From CAVZLD01 sp963776055 (GTDB lineage: Bacteria; Planctomycetota; Planctomycetia; Pirellulales; Pirellulaceae), in contig CAVZLD010000011.1 in assembly GCA_963776055.1 (NCBI GenBank), positions 186,001 to 250,000 of the forward strand: 64,000 bases of DNA. Direction: 5' to 3'. A program made the position numbers and the translations under genes. This document shows, piece by piece, positions 19,673-30,371 of this stretch (its first letter is position 1; every line of letters starts with the position of its first letter). Under the pieces are notes generated by a model. The model ran no database searches. It had not been told where the DNA came from and saw only the letters and a program-made list of their open reading frames with translations.

Positions 19673-21907
19673 TCAGTTCGCCGAGTCGCCGAACGGCCGG
19701 TCCTTGGGCGACATGGCCCACGCTTTATTCGGCTGCTCACTCATCGTGAACGACAGCGTTCCTCCCGCGGTGATTTCGTCGTGCTTGATCCACGAACGCG
19801 ACAGCGGTTTACCGTCCAGGTCTGCGCCTCGGCGACGTGAATCGCCTTGTCCGAAACACCCGATGCCTCGATGACAAAATCCCGCCCGCTGGGCAGATGA
19901 ATCGTCGCCTTGGGGAACCGAGGGCTGCCGATCACGTAGCCCGGCTTGCCAGGGCAAACGGGATAGAACCCGAGCGTGCTGAACAGGTACCAAGCCGACA
20001 TCTGGCCGTTGTCCTCATCGCCGCAGTAGCCGTCCGGCCCAGGGCCGTAGAGCGTGTCCACGACTTGGCGAACCGGCGCTGCCGTCTTCCACGGAGCGCC
20101 GGCAAAGTTGTAAAGGTAAAGGACGTGATGGACCGGCTGGTTTCCGTGGGCGTATTGCCCCATACGGCAGGCGACCATCTCTGTCATTTCATGGATCACA
20201 CCGCCGTAATGGCCGACGCCGAAAGTGGGTTCGGCGGCGAGCATCGCGTCGAGTTTCGCGACAAACGCCTCGTCGCCACCCATCAGTTCGATCAGCCCCG
20301 GCAGGTCATGCAGCACGCTCCAGCTATAGTGCCACGAACTCCCTTCGGTGAATGGCCCGCCCCACTCGTCAGCTTGGAAGTCAGGGCGCCAGGAGCCATC
20401 CGCCTGCCGGCCGCGCATCAGGCCGACCTCGGGGTCAAAGACGTTACGGTAGCTCTGCGAACGCTCGAGCAACTGTCGGGACGATGTCGTCCCGTCCCGC
20501 CTGGCGGCAAACCTGGGCGGCGCACCAGTCGTCATAGGCAAACTCCAGCGTGCGTGCTGTCGCTTCGCCGGTTTCGTCGCAGGCGACATAGCCTCGCTCA
20601 AGATAGCTTGCCAGCCCCTTGCGACCATAGGCGCCATTGTCGCTCAAGGCGGTGGCGTCCTTGATCGACGCCTCGGCGGCGGTCGCCAAGTCGAAATCGT
20701 CGATTCCCTTGCACAAGGCGTCGGCGACAACGCTCTCGACATGCGTGCCGATCATGCAATCGCGATAGCCGGGACTCGCCCACTTGGGAAACCAGCCGCC
20801 TTCCTTGTAAGCGTTGATCCAGCCGCGAATCATCGATGCGTTGATTTCCGGGTCGATGATGCTGAGCAACGGGTAGACCGCACGAAACGTATCCCAGAAT
20901 CCGTTGTCGGCATACATCTCGCCCGGCTCGACTTTGCCGGAGTAAGGGCTGTAGTGCACGATTTCGCCCGCCCGGTTCTGCTCGTAGAAGATCCGCGGGA
21001 ACAGCAACGCACGGTAGAGGTTGGAGTAAAACGTGATCAGTTGATCGTCGGTCGCACCCTCAATCTCGATCACGGCCAACCGCTTGTTCCACTCCGCCTT
21101 GCTCGCAGCGATGATCTCGTCGAACGACTTCTTGCCAATTTCCCGATCAAGATTCGATCGTCGCCTGATCGTGGCTGATAAACGAAGTTCCAAGTTGAAC
21201 CTCCACGCTGCGGGAATGCGGGAAGGTCGAGTTCGACGGCGACCCAATGGCCGTCGGGGGACCGGTGGATCGATCGGATGGGCGCGTCGAAGCGGGCGAC
21301 AAAGCGGCACCCGAAATCACCGGCCACGCCACCTCGATTGGCCCGCGCAACGCCCTTGACGATGCCGGCTTCCTGGTCGGCCTCGAAGCTGCCAGGCGCG
21401 TACGCGTCGAGGTGGACCCATGCCCGAGATTGCTCGGGGTACCGAAAACGCATCGCCGCGCAGCGCGTCGTCGCCGTCATCTCGGCGCGAATGCCGGTGT
21501 CTTCCAGCGTCACGCCGTAGTAATACGCCTTCGACTCCTCGCTGTCATGCGAGAACGCCGATGTCGGCAAATCTCTCGATGCCACGCCGGTGAACGGCAT
21601 CACGCAGAAGTTACCGTAGTCGCCCATCCACGGACTTGGTTGGTGCGTGGCCTGGAAGCCCCGGAGACGCTCCGCCTTGTACTGGTAGATCCACCCGGTC
21701 TGCGTCGCCGGTACGCGGTGTCCAGAAGGTCATGCCAAACGGTGTGGCGACCGCGGGATAGGTGTTGCCATTCGAGAAAGCAGGTTCCGAATCCGTGCCG
21801 ATCAGCGGATTCACCAATCCCGCATAGTCGGTTTCCGCCTTGGCAGCGTCGGTCCCGGCGAAATACGGCAGGAACAACAGCGTCACAGCGAGGTGGTAGC
21901 GAAGCAT
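19673..21907 (-). CDS. GH92 alpha-mannosidase-type enzyme A (about four frameshifts)
   Basis: Five pieces cover about 740 residues. A signal peptide precedes VNPLIGTDSEPAFSNGNTYPA, then ATHQPSPWMGDYG, the N-terminal sandwich, the linker to the (alpha/alpha)6 barrel with ADNGFWDTFRAVYPLL, FAYDDWC, the FTEGSSWHYSW segment, and the calcium/catalytic motif CGDEDNGQMSAWY; the C-terminal strands end near 19673. Shifts lie near 21690, 21180, 20470 and 19830. GH92 enzymes are calcium-dependent exo-alpha-mannosidases. The ATG at 21907 has AAGGA upstream. It is the first gene of the minus arm and is divergent from the second GH92. The ATHQPSPW form differs from the FSHTHLSGTG form of its neighbour, so the two may have different linkage preference. 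Confidence 0.84.
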
Positions 21908-22266
21908 GTAGCGATCCTTGCGCCGAGAAGGTACCGAGTACGACCCGCGCGAACGCGGACGATGTCAGGAAAATGTCGCCTGGCGAACGGTTTCGGTAGG
22001 GCCGCGGTCGCACAAGGAACCGTTTGCCAAACTGACGATCGGGTCTGTACGAGAGCCCATTGGAAGGGAGAATTATCCCACATGCGCGTCTGACTTGTCA
22101 CCAGTAGGATGCGGTATCTGCGGAGAGCCCGCCCGTTGGACGGCGTTCCACCCCCAAAGCCCGGAACCTCGTCTAGTTGAAGTCTGTATCGACTCCCAGT
22201 ACAACCGTTTTGAGTGCCACGTACGTACCAGTCCTCCACCCCATCGATCGACCTCAGGATATTGTC
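21908..22266. promoter_or_regulatory. Divergent control region of the glycan locus
   Basis: There is no gene here. The two GH92 genes start at either end and read away from each other, so both promoters must lie here. An inverted repeat with 13-base arms (GGCGAACGGTTTC at 21982-21994 and GGAACCGTTTGCC at 22016-22028, two mismatches) is the clearest structure and resembles paired operator half-sites. No regulator gene lies in the locus itself. Confidence 0.45.
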
Positions 22267-24569
22267 ATGAAATCAGTATCGCGCTGCACAGTCCAAGCCG
22301 CTCTATGTCTCGCCCTGCTGGCCATGGCGAACGCCATCGCCAGATCAGAGGATAACACACGCGATGTGAATCTGTTCCTCGGAACCGGAGGACACGGTCA
22401 CACGTTCCCGGGAGCGACCGTTCCGTATGGCATGGTACAGCTGAGCCCCGATACGCGGACCGACGGTTGGGACGCTTGCGGGGGTTATCACCACAGCGAT
22501 CACTCCATACTTGGCTTCAGCCACACGCACTTGAGCGGGACGGGCATTGGAGACTTGGGCGACATCTTGTTCATGCCGGTCAGCGGCGAAGTGAAACCGG
22601 TGCCTGGGCCGGAAGATAATCCCGACGCAGGCTACCGAAGCCGATTCCGTCATGAAACCGAACAGGCGGAGCCGGGATACTACCGCGTTCACTTGGACGA
22701 TTATGACATCGACGTCGAACTCACCGCAATGCCGCGTGCCGGCTTTCACCGCTACACGTATGCTCGGAACGCCAAGGCGGGCCTGGTGATTGACCTCGCG
22801 CACACCATTCATAGCCATCAAAACCCGGTCACGGAACTGCGGGTGATCAATGATACGGAAGTCGAAGGCTACAAACGCACTCGTGGTTGGGCTCGGAATC
22901 ATCACGTCTATTTTCACGCCAAATTCAGTCGCCCGTTCACCTGCACGCTGTACGAAAACGGGCAGAAAGCGACGGGGCACTGGGCCGTCGCGACCGGCAA
23001 TGTGCAAGCCGTGCTGCAGTTCGCGGACTCGGAGACGCCCGTCGTCGAGGCCAAGGTGGGCATCTCCGCGGTCGATTACGATGGAGCTGCGCATGAACCT
23101 CGAGTCGGAGAATCCTGACTGGGAATTCGACCGGGTCCGCGAGAACGCCCGAATCACGTGGCAGCACCAACTGGATCGGATTCAAGTCAAGGGCGGTAGT
23201 GCCGATGACCGAACGATTTTCTACACCGCTCTCTACCATACTTCCCTGAGCCCCTATCTGTTCACGGATGTCGACGGACGCTATCGGGGACACGACCAAA
23301 GGATTCACAAGGCAGACAACGGCCCCATGTACACGGTTTTCTCGTTGTGGGACACCTTCCGTGCCTTTCATCCATTGCTGACCATCACCGATCCGGATCG
23401 GGACAATGCATTCATTCGCACCATGCTGATCGAACTATGATCAAGGTGGCCTACTACCGAAGTGGGAATTGGCTGCCAATTACACCGGTACGATGATCGG
23501 CTACCACGCGGTCCCGGTGATCGTCGACGCCTATCAAAAGGGCCTTCGCGACTACGATGTCGCCAAGGCGTACGAAGCCATCGTCAAGTCGGCACATTTT
23601 CAGGAAGGGGGCTTTCTCTATCCATCCGCAGATGTCCGCGAGAAACTCAATGCGATGGCCAAGCATTACAACGACACTCTCGGATTCATCCCCTGCGATC
23701 TGGAGAACGAGTCCGTTTCGAAGGCACTCGAGTACGCCTACAACGACTGGTGCATTGCCGAAATGGCGGAGGATCTCGGCAAGACCGAGGATGCGGCGAA
23801 ATTCCGCGAGCGAGCCGGCCGGTACCGCCAGTACTTCGACTCACAAACCGGATTCATGCGTGGAAAGAATCAAGATGGGTCCTGGAAATCACCGTTCAGT
23901 CCGAAGTTCTCGCGCCACCGCAAGGACGAATACACCGAGGGAAATGCCTGGCAGTGGACATGGTTTGTGCCGCACGATGTCGACGGCCTCGTGGAGCCTC
24001 ATGGGCGGCCGCGAGAAGTTTGTCAGCAAGCTCGATCAACTCTTCACCGAGGACTCCTCTATCGAGGGAGACGAAAGCTCCAGTGACATCACCGGCTTGA
24101 TCGGTCAATACGCGCATGGCAACGAACCGAGTCATCACATCACTCACATCTACAATTACGTGGGCCAGCCATGGAAAACGCAGAAGTTGGTCGACGAGAT
24201 TCTGACCACGCTCTACTTCAACGACCCCAATGGTCTGTCCGGCAATGAAGACTGCGGTCAGATGTCGGCATGGTATCTGCTCAACGCGATGGGGTTTTAC
24301 TCGTTCTGTCCGGGCGATCCCGCCTATTCCATTGGTCGTCCGCTGTTCGACGAAGTGTCGATTCGCCTGGGCGACGGCAAGAGCATTCACCGTGCGTGCG
24401 ATCAACAATGGTCCCGAGCAGAATCTATATCCAGTCGGCTCAACTGAACGGCACGAAATTGGAGACACCGTTCTTCACCCACCAACAATTGGTGGCTGGC
24501 GGCGTGTTGGAGTTGACGATGGGTGCAACAACCGAACGAGCAGTGTTTCGCGGACAAGCCAAGCCCTGA
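22267..24569 (+). CDS. GH92 alpha-mannosidase-type enzyme B (about four frameshifts)
   Basis: Pieces in shifting frames (22267 to about 23085, to 23437, 23469 to about 23995, to about 24400, to 24569) join to about 765 residues. A Sec signal (ALCLALLAMANAIA) precedes VNLFLGTGGHGHTFPGA, YGMVQLSPDT, ILGFSHTHLSGTGIGD, then KADNGPMYTVFSLWDTFRAFHP, YAYNDWC, YTEGNAWQWTWFVPHD, GQYAHGNEPSHH and the catalytic GNEDCGQMSAWYLLNAMGFY. All GH92 landmarks are present, so the enzyme is complete apart from the indels; at 23430-23440 restoring one base removes the stop. ATG at 22267 with AGGA upstream. It is an exo-alpha-mannosidase acting outside the cytoplasm on mannose-rich glycans, together with the divergent GH92 and GH125. 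Confidence 0.86.
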
Positions 24570-24671
24570 CCGCTGTCTCGTGCGTCCGATGCGCACGCCC
24601 GGATTGGGCCTCCCGGAGGATCACACGCATTTTCGATGATGCTTCGGGTTGCTCGCCCGGCGCGGCCGATG

Positions 24672-26486
24672 CTAGTGCGAATTGCGAAGGGATTGCGCCG
24701 CTCCGGGAATCTCGTGGTCAAGCATCAACGCTCGCACGAAAGGAACGGGTGGGGAGCCGAAGGAAAGGACTCGATCGTGGTACGTTTTCAGGTCGAACCG
24801 GTCGCCCCAAGTTGCTTCTTCTGCTTCTCGGCGAAGGTCCACGTGCTCGAGATATCCCACAAAGTAGGTCGACAGCTGCGCCGAAGTAAGCTGGGCACGC
24901 TTCCATTTTCCTGCCGCCTCGCGTTCTTCCTGGAAGGCGTCTTCGACCAGCAGCTTCATGCCTTCTTGCTCGGTCATGCCCTCGACGTGAACCGCCTGAT
25001 CGAGGAGGGCGTTCGTCACATCACGGAGATACCATTTCAGGACAATCAGTTGCATTAGCGGATCACCGTCGAGAAAGCCCTCTTCGACCATCATCCATTC
25101 GGAGTAGACTGCCCAGCCCTCGATGAATGCTCCAGAACCTAACACGGCCCGTAGTTTGCCCGGATAGCGATTGGAGTGAGCCAATTGCAGAAAGTGTCCC
25201 GGCATTGCCTCGTGAATTGTCAGGTTGTGGAGCGAACGCAAGTTATATTCGCGCAGGAACGAGCGAGTTTGCTCCTCCGTCCAGTCCTTCGGCGGTGGAG
25301 CCACGGCGTAGAACGTCTTCTGGCCCACGTCCAGTACGCCGGGCGAATCACAATAGGCAAGGCTCACTCCCCGGCGGAACTCGGGCATGACAATGATCTC
25401 CAGCGGATCCGGTGGAATCGTCACGAGGTCTTTGGAACGTATGAATTCCGTGGCCAGTTCCAGAGAGTGCTCCGCTTCCTGTACGATGGCGTCTCGATCA
25501 GGTAGCTCGGCGTATGCGATTTCGAGACAGGCTCGGATGATGGCCCGCCGGTATGCCGCCGATGGACTGTCCGGGAATTCCGTGAGCGGATACCGCGCAC
25601 GGTAGACCTCCCGGGCAAGGTCATACATTTGGCGGTGAAGATCCCGAACTTGCTGTTTGGCGCGGCTGAGAATGCGTGACCGTGTCATCGAGTTTTGGAG
25701 TATCCAGGCGAGCTTCTGGTCGAACAGTTCCTCACCCAGACGAAAATCTCCGGCGGCATTCGGCAGCAACTCTGACTCAAGCCATTCTTGATGTGCCTCG
25801 ACCGCGACACGGGCCGTCGACAACGCTCGCTCGAGGCGGTCTCGCTCGGCTTCAGACAACGTACTCAAGTGGGGTTCCACCATGTTCTTCAGGATGCTCA
25901 ATACGCCGCGATTCTGTTGCATGGCCGTTTCCGCGTGCACTCTTGGCACGCGGACCGCCTCGAGCGTCGAGCGAACTTGCTCGAAGAACTGTGGAAATTG
26001 CTCGAGTCGCTGAGTGACGCTTCGTAGGCGCTCGTCGATCGGGGCGAATTCTCGCGCCATGAGGCCATAGACAGCGTCTCCTGTGATGCCGGTGTAGTGG
26101 AGAGGATTCCATGCCCACTCCTGGAGGACCGCTAGATTCCACAGCTGCGCCTGCAGTTGGTGCTGAAGCATGAAAAAATCAACCTGGTTCGCCCGCGAGA
26201 GTTCTCCGTGATCGATTGCGGCAAGCTCCGCCAGGTATTGACGTAGGAAGCGGGCTTCCTGGTCTCGAGCTTGGTCATCGACCTGGTCAAGCTGTCCGTC
26301 AAAGCGGTGATCGCCCAGGCTTGTAGCGGACACGGGTGACAAGGCGGGAAACTCGTCGACGTAACGTTTCGCGAGCTCTTGAAAGCGAGCATTTGTTGAT
26401 TCATCACTCGCTGTTGCGTTGCCACAGGTTGCGGCAACTCCAAGAGCGACGGTCGCCAGCAGGAGGAGGGTGTACTTGTGCAGCAT
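24672..26486 (-). CDS. DUF885 family protein, probable zinc-metallopeptidase-like, exported
   Basis: About 604 residues. A signal peptide (YTLLLLATVALGVAATCGNATAS) precedes a largely helical protein with TIHEAMPGHFLQLAH, an HExxxxH metal-binding motif, and EGWAVYSEWMM downstream, the expected third-ligand region of DUF885. Planctomycetes often carry several such proteins; proteolytic activity is presumed but the substrate is unknown. The second of two adjacent ATGs (26486) sits six bases after GAGG, the first (26489) only three. It is the last gene of the minus-strand group that begins with the esterase. The frame is intact. Confidence 0.86.
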   Translation of the reverse strand: MLHKYTLLLLATVALGVAATCGNATASDESTNARFQELAKRYVDEFPALSPVSATSLGDHRFDGQLDQVDDQARDQEARFLRQYLAELAAIDHGELSRANQVDFFMLQHQLQAQLWNLAVLQEWAWNPLHYTGITGDAVYGLMAREFAPIDERLRSVTQRLEQFPQFFEQVRSTLEAVRVPRVHAETAMQQNRGVLSILKNMVEPHLSTLSEAERDRLERALSTARVAVEAHQEWLESELLPNAAGDFRLGEELFDQKLAWILQNSMTRSRILSRAKQQVRDLHRQMYDLAREVYRARYPLTEFPDSPSAAYRRAIIRACLEIAYAELPDRDAIVQEAEHSLELATEFIRSKDLVTIPPDPLEIIVMPEFRRGVSLAYCDSPGVLDVGQKTFYAVAPPPKDWTEEQTRSFLREYNLRSLHNLTIHEAMPGHFLQLAHSNRYPGKLRAVLGSGAFIEGWAVYSEWMMVEEGFLDGDPLMQLIVLKWYLRDVTNALLDQAVHVEGMTEQEGMKLLVEDAFQEEREAAGKWKRAQLTSAQLSTYFVGYLEHVDLRREAEEATWGDRFDLKTYHDRVLSFGSPPVPFVRALMLDHEIPGAAQSLRNSH

Positions 26487-26542
26487 CATGATCCTCGATG
26501 AAGTGGGAATGTTGGGAGACCGAACGGACATGTCAAAGCGTG

Positions 26543-27799
26543 CTATTCTTGCAATCGCTCGTCAGCTTTTGTAGGAGTATCATCCGGGCGTTGCTGTTCG
26601 GAAAACTGCGAGGCCAATCCGCCGAGCGATGTCTCACGATAAATACTTGGCAGGTCCTTTCCGGTGCGGAGCATTGTCCTGACGACCTGGTCAAAGGAGA
26701 CGTAGTGCCGTCCGTCGGACAAAAGCGAGTACTCTGCACAGTTGAGTGCTCGAAGAGCCGCCATTGCATTTCGCTCGATACACGGAATTTGAACCTGGCC
26801 GTCAATCGGATCGCAAGTCAGGCCCAGATGGTGTTCGAGACCCATTTCGGCGGCGTATTCAATCTGCGGTGGGCTGCCCCCCAGAATCTGTGCCATGGCC
26901 GCGGCGGCCATCGAGCAAGCCACACCGACTTCGCCCTGACAGCCGACCTCGGCGCCGGAAATCGAGGCATTGTGTTTGGCAATGTTGCCGACCAACCCGG
27001 CCGTTGCAAGAGCACGAAGAATGACGAATTCGTCGAGCTGCTCGGTTCTTGCCAGATCGTACAGAACGGCGGGCAAGACGCCACATGCTCCGCAGGTAGG
27101 TGCGGTAATCACTCTCCCGCCGGAAGCGTTCTCTTCGCTGCATGCCAAAGCGAACGCACTGACCCGGCTGGTTCGGGCCTGCTCGTGCCCCAGGCTGCGG
27201 GAACGCCTGAATACGCGGGACGCTTTCCGTTGCAGATGCAACCGACCCGGCAAGGCGGTTTCGTTTCGCAAACCGCGGCCAATGGTGTCGCCCATGCACT
27301 GCCAAACCGTTCGCAGAAAATCCCAGATTGATTCTCCTTCACAGTCGTCTACTTTCTGCCACAGCGGCTGCCCGGTCTGCTCCGACCACGCCAGCAACTC
27401 CGTCATATCGCGGAAATCGTAGATCGTGTCCGAAGTTTCGGGGATGCTGCGGCCGGTCTCGTCATGAAGGGTGCCTCCCCCGGTACTGAAAACAGTCCAA
27501 CGATCAGCTACGGTTGCTCGCGAGTCGAGCGTTTCGATCATCATCCCATTCGGGTGCTGTGGGAGCGTGATCTCGGGATGCCATTCAATTTTCACTGGGA
27601 TCGGCTCCAAGGCATCGGCAATCGCTCGATCGGTCAAGTGACCTTTTCCGGTCGCCGCAAGGCTTCCGTAGAGCGTCACGCGAAAAGCCGCCGCACGGGG
27701 ATGCCGTTCGCGAAATATCTGGCAGGCCAGATGAGGTCCCATCGTGTGGCTACTCGACGGTCCCATCCCCATTCGATACAGTTCGCGGAGTGAGTGCAT
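26543..27799 (-). CDS. sdaA: L-serine ammonia-lyase, iron-sulfur type, single chain
   Basis: About 418 residues in the one-chain arrangement: beta domain first (GPSSSHTMGP near the N-terminus), alpha domain after it. The Fe-S ligands are in APTCGACGVLP and LTCDPIDGQVQIPCIERNA. The enzyme converts L-serine to pyruvate and ammonia in the cytoplasm. The chosen ATG (27799) follows a weak AGAGAAA; 21 more codons are open upstream but do not resemble the family. It lies 66 bases after a GH51-like gene and 56 bases before the DUF885 gene, an unusual setting for a catabolic amino-acid enzyme. Intact. Confidence 0.93.
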   Translation of the reverse strand: MHSLRELYRMGMGPSSSHTMGPHLACQIFRERHPRAAAFRVTLYGSLAATGKGHLTDRAIADALEPIPVKIEWHPEITLPQHPNGMMIETLDSRATVADRWTVFSTGGGTLHDETGRSIPETSDTIYDFRDMTELLAWSEQTGQPLWQKVDDCEGESIWDFLRTVWQCMGDTIGRGLRNETALPGRLHLQRKASRVFRRSRSLGHEQARTSRVSAFALACSEENASGGRVITAPTCGACGVLPAVLYDLARTEQLDEFVILRALATAGLVGNIAKHNASISGAEVGCQGEVGVACSMAAAAMAQILGGSPPQIEYAAEMGLEHHLGLTCDPIDGQVQIPCIERNAMAALRALNCAEYSLLSDGRHYVSFDQVVRTMLRTGKDLPSIYRETSLGGLASQFSEQQRPDDTPTKADERLQE

Positions 27800-27865
27800 G
27801 GCTTTTTCTCTGCACACATGTTCTCGACGTGGTTGACGACAATCAAGTCGCTTGCGTGGCATCGA

Positions 27866-29428
27866 TCAACAAGAACCACGCTCACCATCACATTCGATCA
27901 CGGTCACCGAAGCAGCGGGAAACTCGCATCGCTTTGTCAGGTCAATCGACTTCTCCTTCGGCGCAAGATGCCGTACCGATTGAAAACCGGTCACTTCGAA
28001 CTCAGGAGCGGCGGATATCTCGTACGCCTTTGCTGATTTCGCGCGGAAAGCCCCGAGATCGATGTCGGCAAGCACAGCCTGCTGTCGTCGGAGATTGATG
28101 ACATGCAGAAACAAGCGGTCTTCCGTGCGACTGGCAGTCACATCGAGGCCGTCCGGGTGCTTCACGATCCGCAGAAATCGATCACCGCTGTGATGCCTGT
28201 ACAATCGCATCACTTCAGCCACTGGCATCAAATAGCATCTGCCACGCCCGGGTGGCGTCGACAACATGACCGCATTGACCTGCCACCGATTACCACAGAA
28301 ATCAGCTGCCGTCGCAATCTGCAATAGGTCCCCATGCCTTTGGTGCGCATTGAGCATCCGCGCGTACGAGACGCCCGCAGCCCACGAAGAAAGCACATCG
28401 CACCGATCACGGCCGGGAATGGCAAAATGACATTCCGTCATCGCCAGCGGAATCGAGTCGCTAGGAAGCTGGTTGCGAATCTCTTGGATTTTTCGCTCGT
28501 GAATTTCGACGGCACCCATCAGCTGATTCCATGTTCGGTCGGGATCATGGCGATACTTGTTGTCGCGCAGTACGGGATCTTTCGCGTCGTCGGGGTCAAA
28601 CATGTGATGGAATGCGAGATACTGCAAATGCTCGCCGGCGATCTCCCACATCCGGGGCGCCCAACCACTATCGCCCCAGCCGATCAACTCGATCGTCGGA
28701 TCGGCCTTGCGCATCGCCTTGGCATACGCCTCGGTCTTGCGGGCAGCGGTTTCCAGGTCGAAACCACGGCGGTCGTACGATGTTTCATTGCCGAGTTGCC
28801 ACAAGCCAATCCGCAGCGGATCCGAGTGTCCATGTTCGCGGCGCAGCGCGTGCGAGGGGGCGTTGCAGTAAGCCACCCATTCTGCCGCCTCCTGAGCATC
28901 TGCCGTGCGAATCAGATCACCCGACCGCATGAATCGCTTGCGGCCATCCGATTCGAAATTGACGCACATCAGCGGAGCGGCCGACACTTGGTTGCAGAGA
29001 TCGACAAACTCCGCTGTCCCCACCTGGTTCGATTCGATGCCACCCCACAACAGGTTGTGCATGGGCGGCCGCCTGGTACGCGGTCCTACACCCTCGCGCC
29101 AGCGATAGTAGTCCGCGAAAATACCACCCCAACGGAACATGGTCGGCGACAAGTCCTTGACCACTCCCACAAAATCATCCCGCCAACGATTGGTGCGGTG
29201 GTCCCAGGCCGCTTCGACGCTGCCATCGGTGGCACCCAGCGGTTCCATGAACTGCATGTAAAGAAAGGGGGATAGAGCGTGCAGCGGAACGGGATCCACG
29301 CGCAGAGTGAACGCATCGTCACGAACGGCTTCCCCCGCGAGCGTGTCCATTCCGAGACTCGTGACACCGGCTACTCCCACAGCAATCGCGGAGCGGCGAG
29401 AGATTCGATGGTCGGGCGATGTCATCAT
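27866..29428 (-). CDS. Tat-exported GH51-like alpha-L-arabinofuranosidase-type enzyme
   Basis: About 520 residues. The twin-arginine signal is SRRSAIAVGVAGVTSLG. The barrel carries the clan GH-A pair: acid/base Glu in WQLGNETS and nucleophile Glu in AMTECHFAI. A C-terminal beta-sandwich follows (DRLFLHVINLRRQ). The pattern fits alpha-L-arabinofuranosidases of GH51 or a close relative, though substrate identity is inferred from motifs only. Of two adjacent ATGs, 29428 has GGAG seven bases upstream. Downstream of an esterase by 34 bases, so the two may remove side groups from a hemicellulose or algal polysaccharide. Confidence 0.82.
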   Translation of the reverse strand: MMTSPDHRISRRSAIAVGVAGVTSLGMDTLAGEAVRDDAFTLRVDPVPLHALSPFLYMQFMEPLGATDGSVEAAWDHRTNRWRDDFVGVVKDLSPTMFRWGGIFADYYRWREGVGPRTRRPPMHNLLWGGIESNQVGTAEFVDLCNQVSAAPLMCVNFESDGRKRFMRSGDLIRTADAQEAAEWVAYCNAPSHALRREHGHSDPLRIGLWQLGNETSYDRRGFDLETAARKTEAYAKAMRKADPTIELIGWGDSGWAPRMWEIAGEHLQYLAFHHMFDPDDAKDPVLRDNKYRHDPDRTWNQLMGAVEIHERKIQEIRNQLPSDSIPLAMTECHFAIPGRDRCDVLSSWAAGVSYARMLNAHQRHGDLLQIATAADFCGNRWQVNAVMLSTPPGRGRCYLMPVAEVMRLYRHHSGDRFLRIVKHPDGLDVTASRTEDRLFLHVINLRRQQAVLADIDLGAFRAKSAKAYEISAAPEFEVTGFQSVRHLAPKEKSIDLTKRCEFPAASVTVIECDGERGSC

Positions 29429-29462
29429 GCGCAAGCTCCAAGAAGAAAGGCGACCCATCTCA

Positions 29463-30371
29463 TTATCGGGTTGCGGGCTTCAAATTTCGATCCAGGAATT
29501 CCCGTGTCCGTTCAACGACGTTGGGATCCCTGAACCGGCCGTGACCTTCGCCCCGTACTCGGTAAAACGAAACCGGCACCCCCGCTTTCTCCAGAGCGTC
29601 TTTCAGCAATAGGCTCTGTTGATAAGGTACCAGGAGATCCTGATCTCCGTGCACAATCAGAAATGGCGGATCACCCTTAGACACGTAGCTGATCGGATTC
29701 GCTTGTGCCACGCGGTCTTTCTCATCCTGAATCGGCCCACCGATGAGTTGGGACTCCGGAGAATTGACCGCGTCGTGCACCATCCCGTCCGGAAGGCGCT
29801 GCGCGTCCATTTGAAGGAAGTCCGTCGGCCCGAAATAATCGACGACGGCCTGAACCTTGCTGGACACATTCAGATGCTCCCCGACGGAAAATACCTCGAC
29901 GTCGCCTGTCGTACCGAGCATGGATGCCAGGTGCCCGCCAGCAGACGCGCCCCACGCGCCGAAGCGATTTGCGTCCAGGCGGTAGGTTTCTGCATTCGCA
30001 CGCAGCCAACGCACCGCAGCTCGCAAATCTTCGATCTGCGCGGGGAAGATGGCGTGTTGGCTTAAGCGGTAATTCACGCTCGCAACTGCATATCCCGCGG
30101 CAACATACTCCACCGGCACGCCACCTTCCTTGCTGCCCATGCGAAACGCACCGCCGTGAATCCAGATAATCAACGGCCGTTTCGCGGCATCATCTGGCAA
30201 GTAGAGATCAAGCCGCCGACGATCATGCCCATGGGAGACATACGCCAGGTCGCGGTGGACGATCATACCTGCAGGTGCCTTCGCGGGCGCAGTCACGCCT
30301 CGACGCTGAGCCGGCACCGAAGAGACGGACAGGAGTAGAAAGAGGGAACTGAGGGCTACTGTATGCTGCAT
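29463..30371 (-). CDS. Exported alpha/beta-hydrolase esterase (BD-FAE/HSL-like)
   Basis: About 302 residues with a Sec signal (VALSSLFLLLSVSSVPAQ). The catalytic features are the oxyanion HGGAF, the nucleophile elbow GASAGG, Asp in VHGDQDLLVP and His in GEGHG. The family removes acetyl, feruloyl or similar groups from polysaccharides, and a GH51-like enzyme follows directly. The ATG at 30371 has AAAGG six bases upstream; 31 extra codons in the open frame have no signal-like character. First gene of the minus group. Confidence 0.88.
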   Translation of the reverse strand: MQHTVALSSLFLLLSVSSVPAQRRGVTAPAKAPAGMIVHRDLAYVSHGHDRRRLDLYLPDDAAKRPLIIWIHGGAFRMGSKEGGVPVEYVAAGYAVASVNYRLSQHAIFPAQIEDLRAAVRWLRANAETYRLDANRFGAWGASAGGHLASMLGTTGDVEVFSVGEHLNVSSKVQAVVDYFGPTDFLQMDAQRLPDGMVHDAVNSPESQLIGGPIQDEKDRVAQANPISYVSKGDPPFLIVHGDQDLLVPYQQSLLLKDALEKAGVPVSFYRVRGEGHGRFRDPNVVERTREFLDRNLKPATR

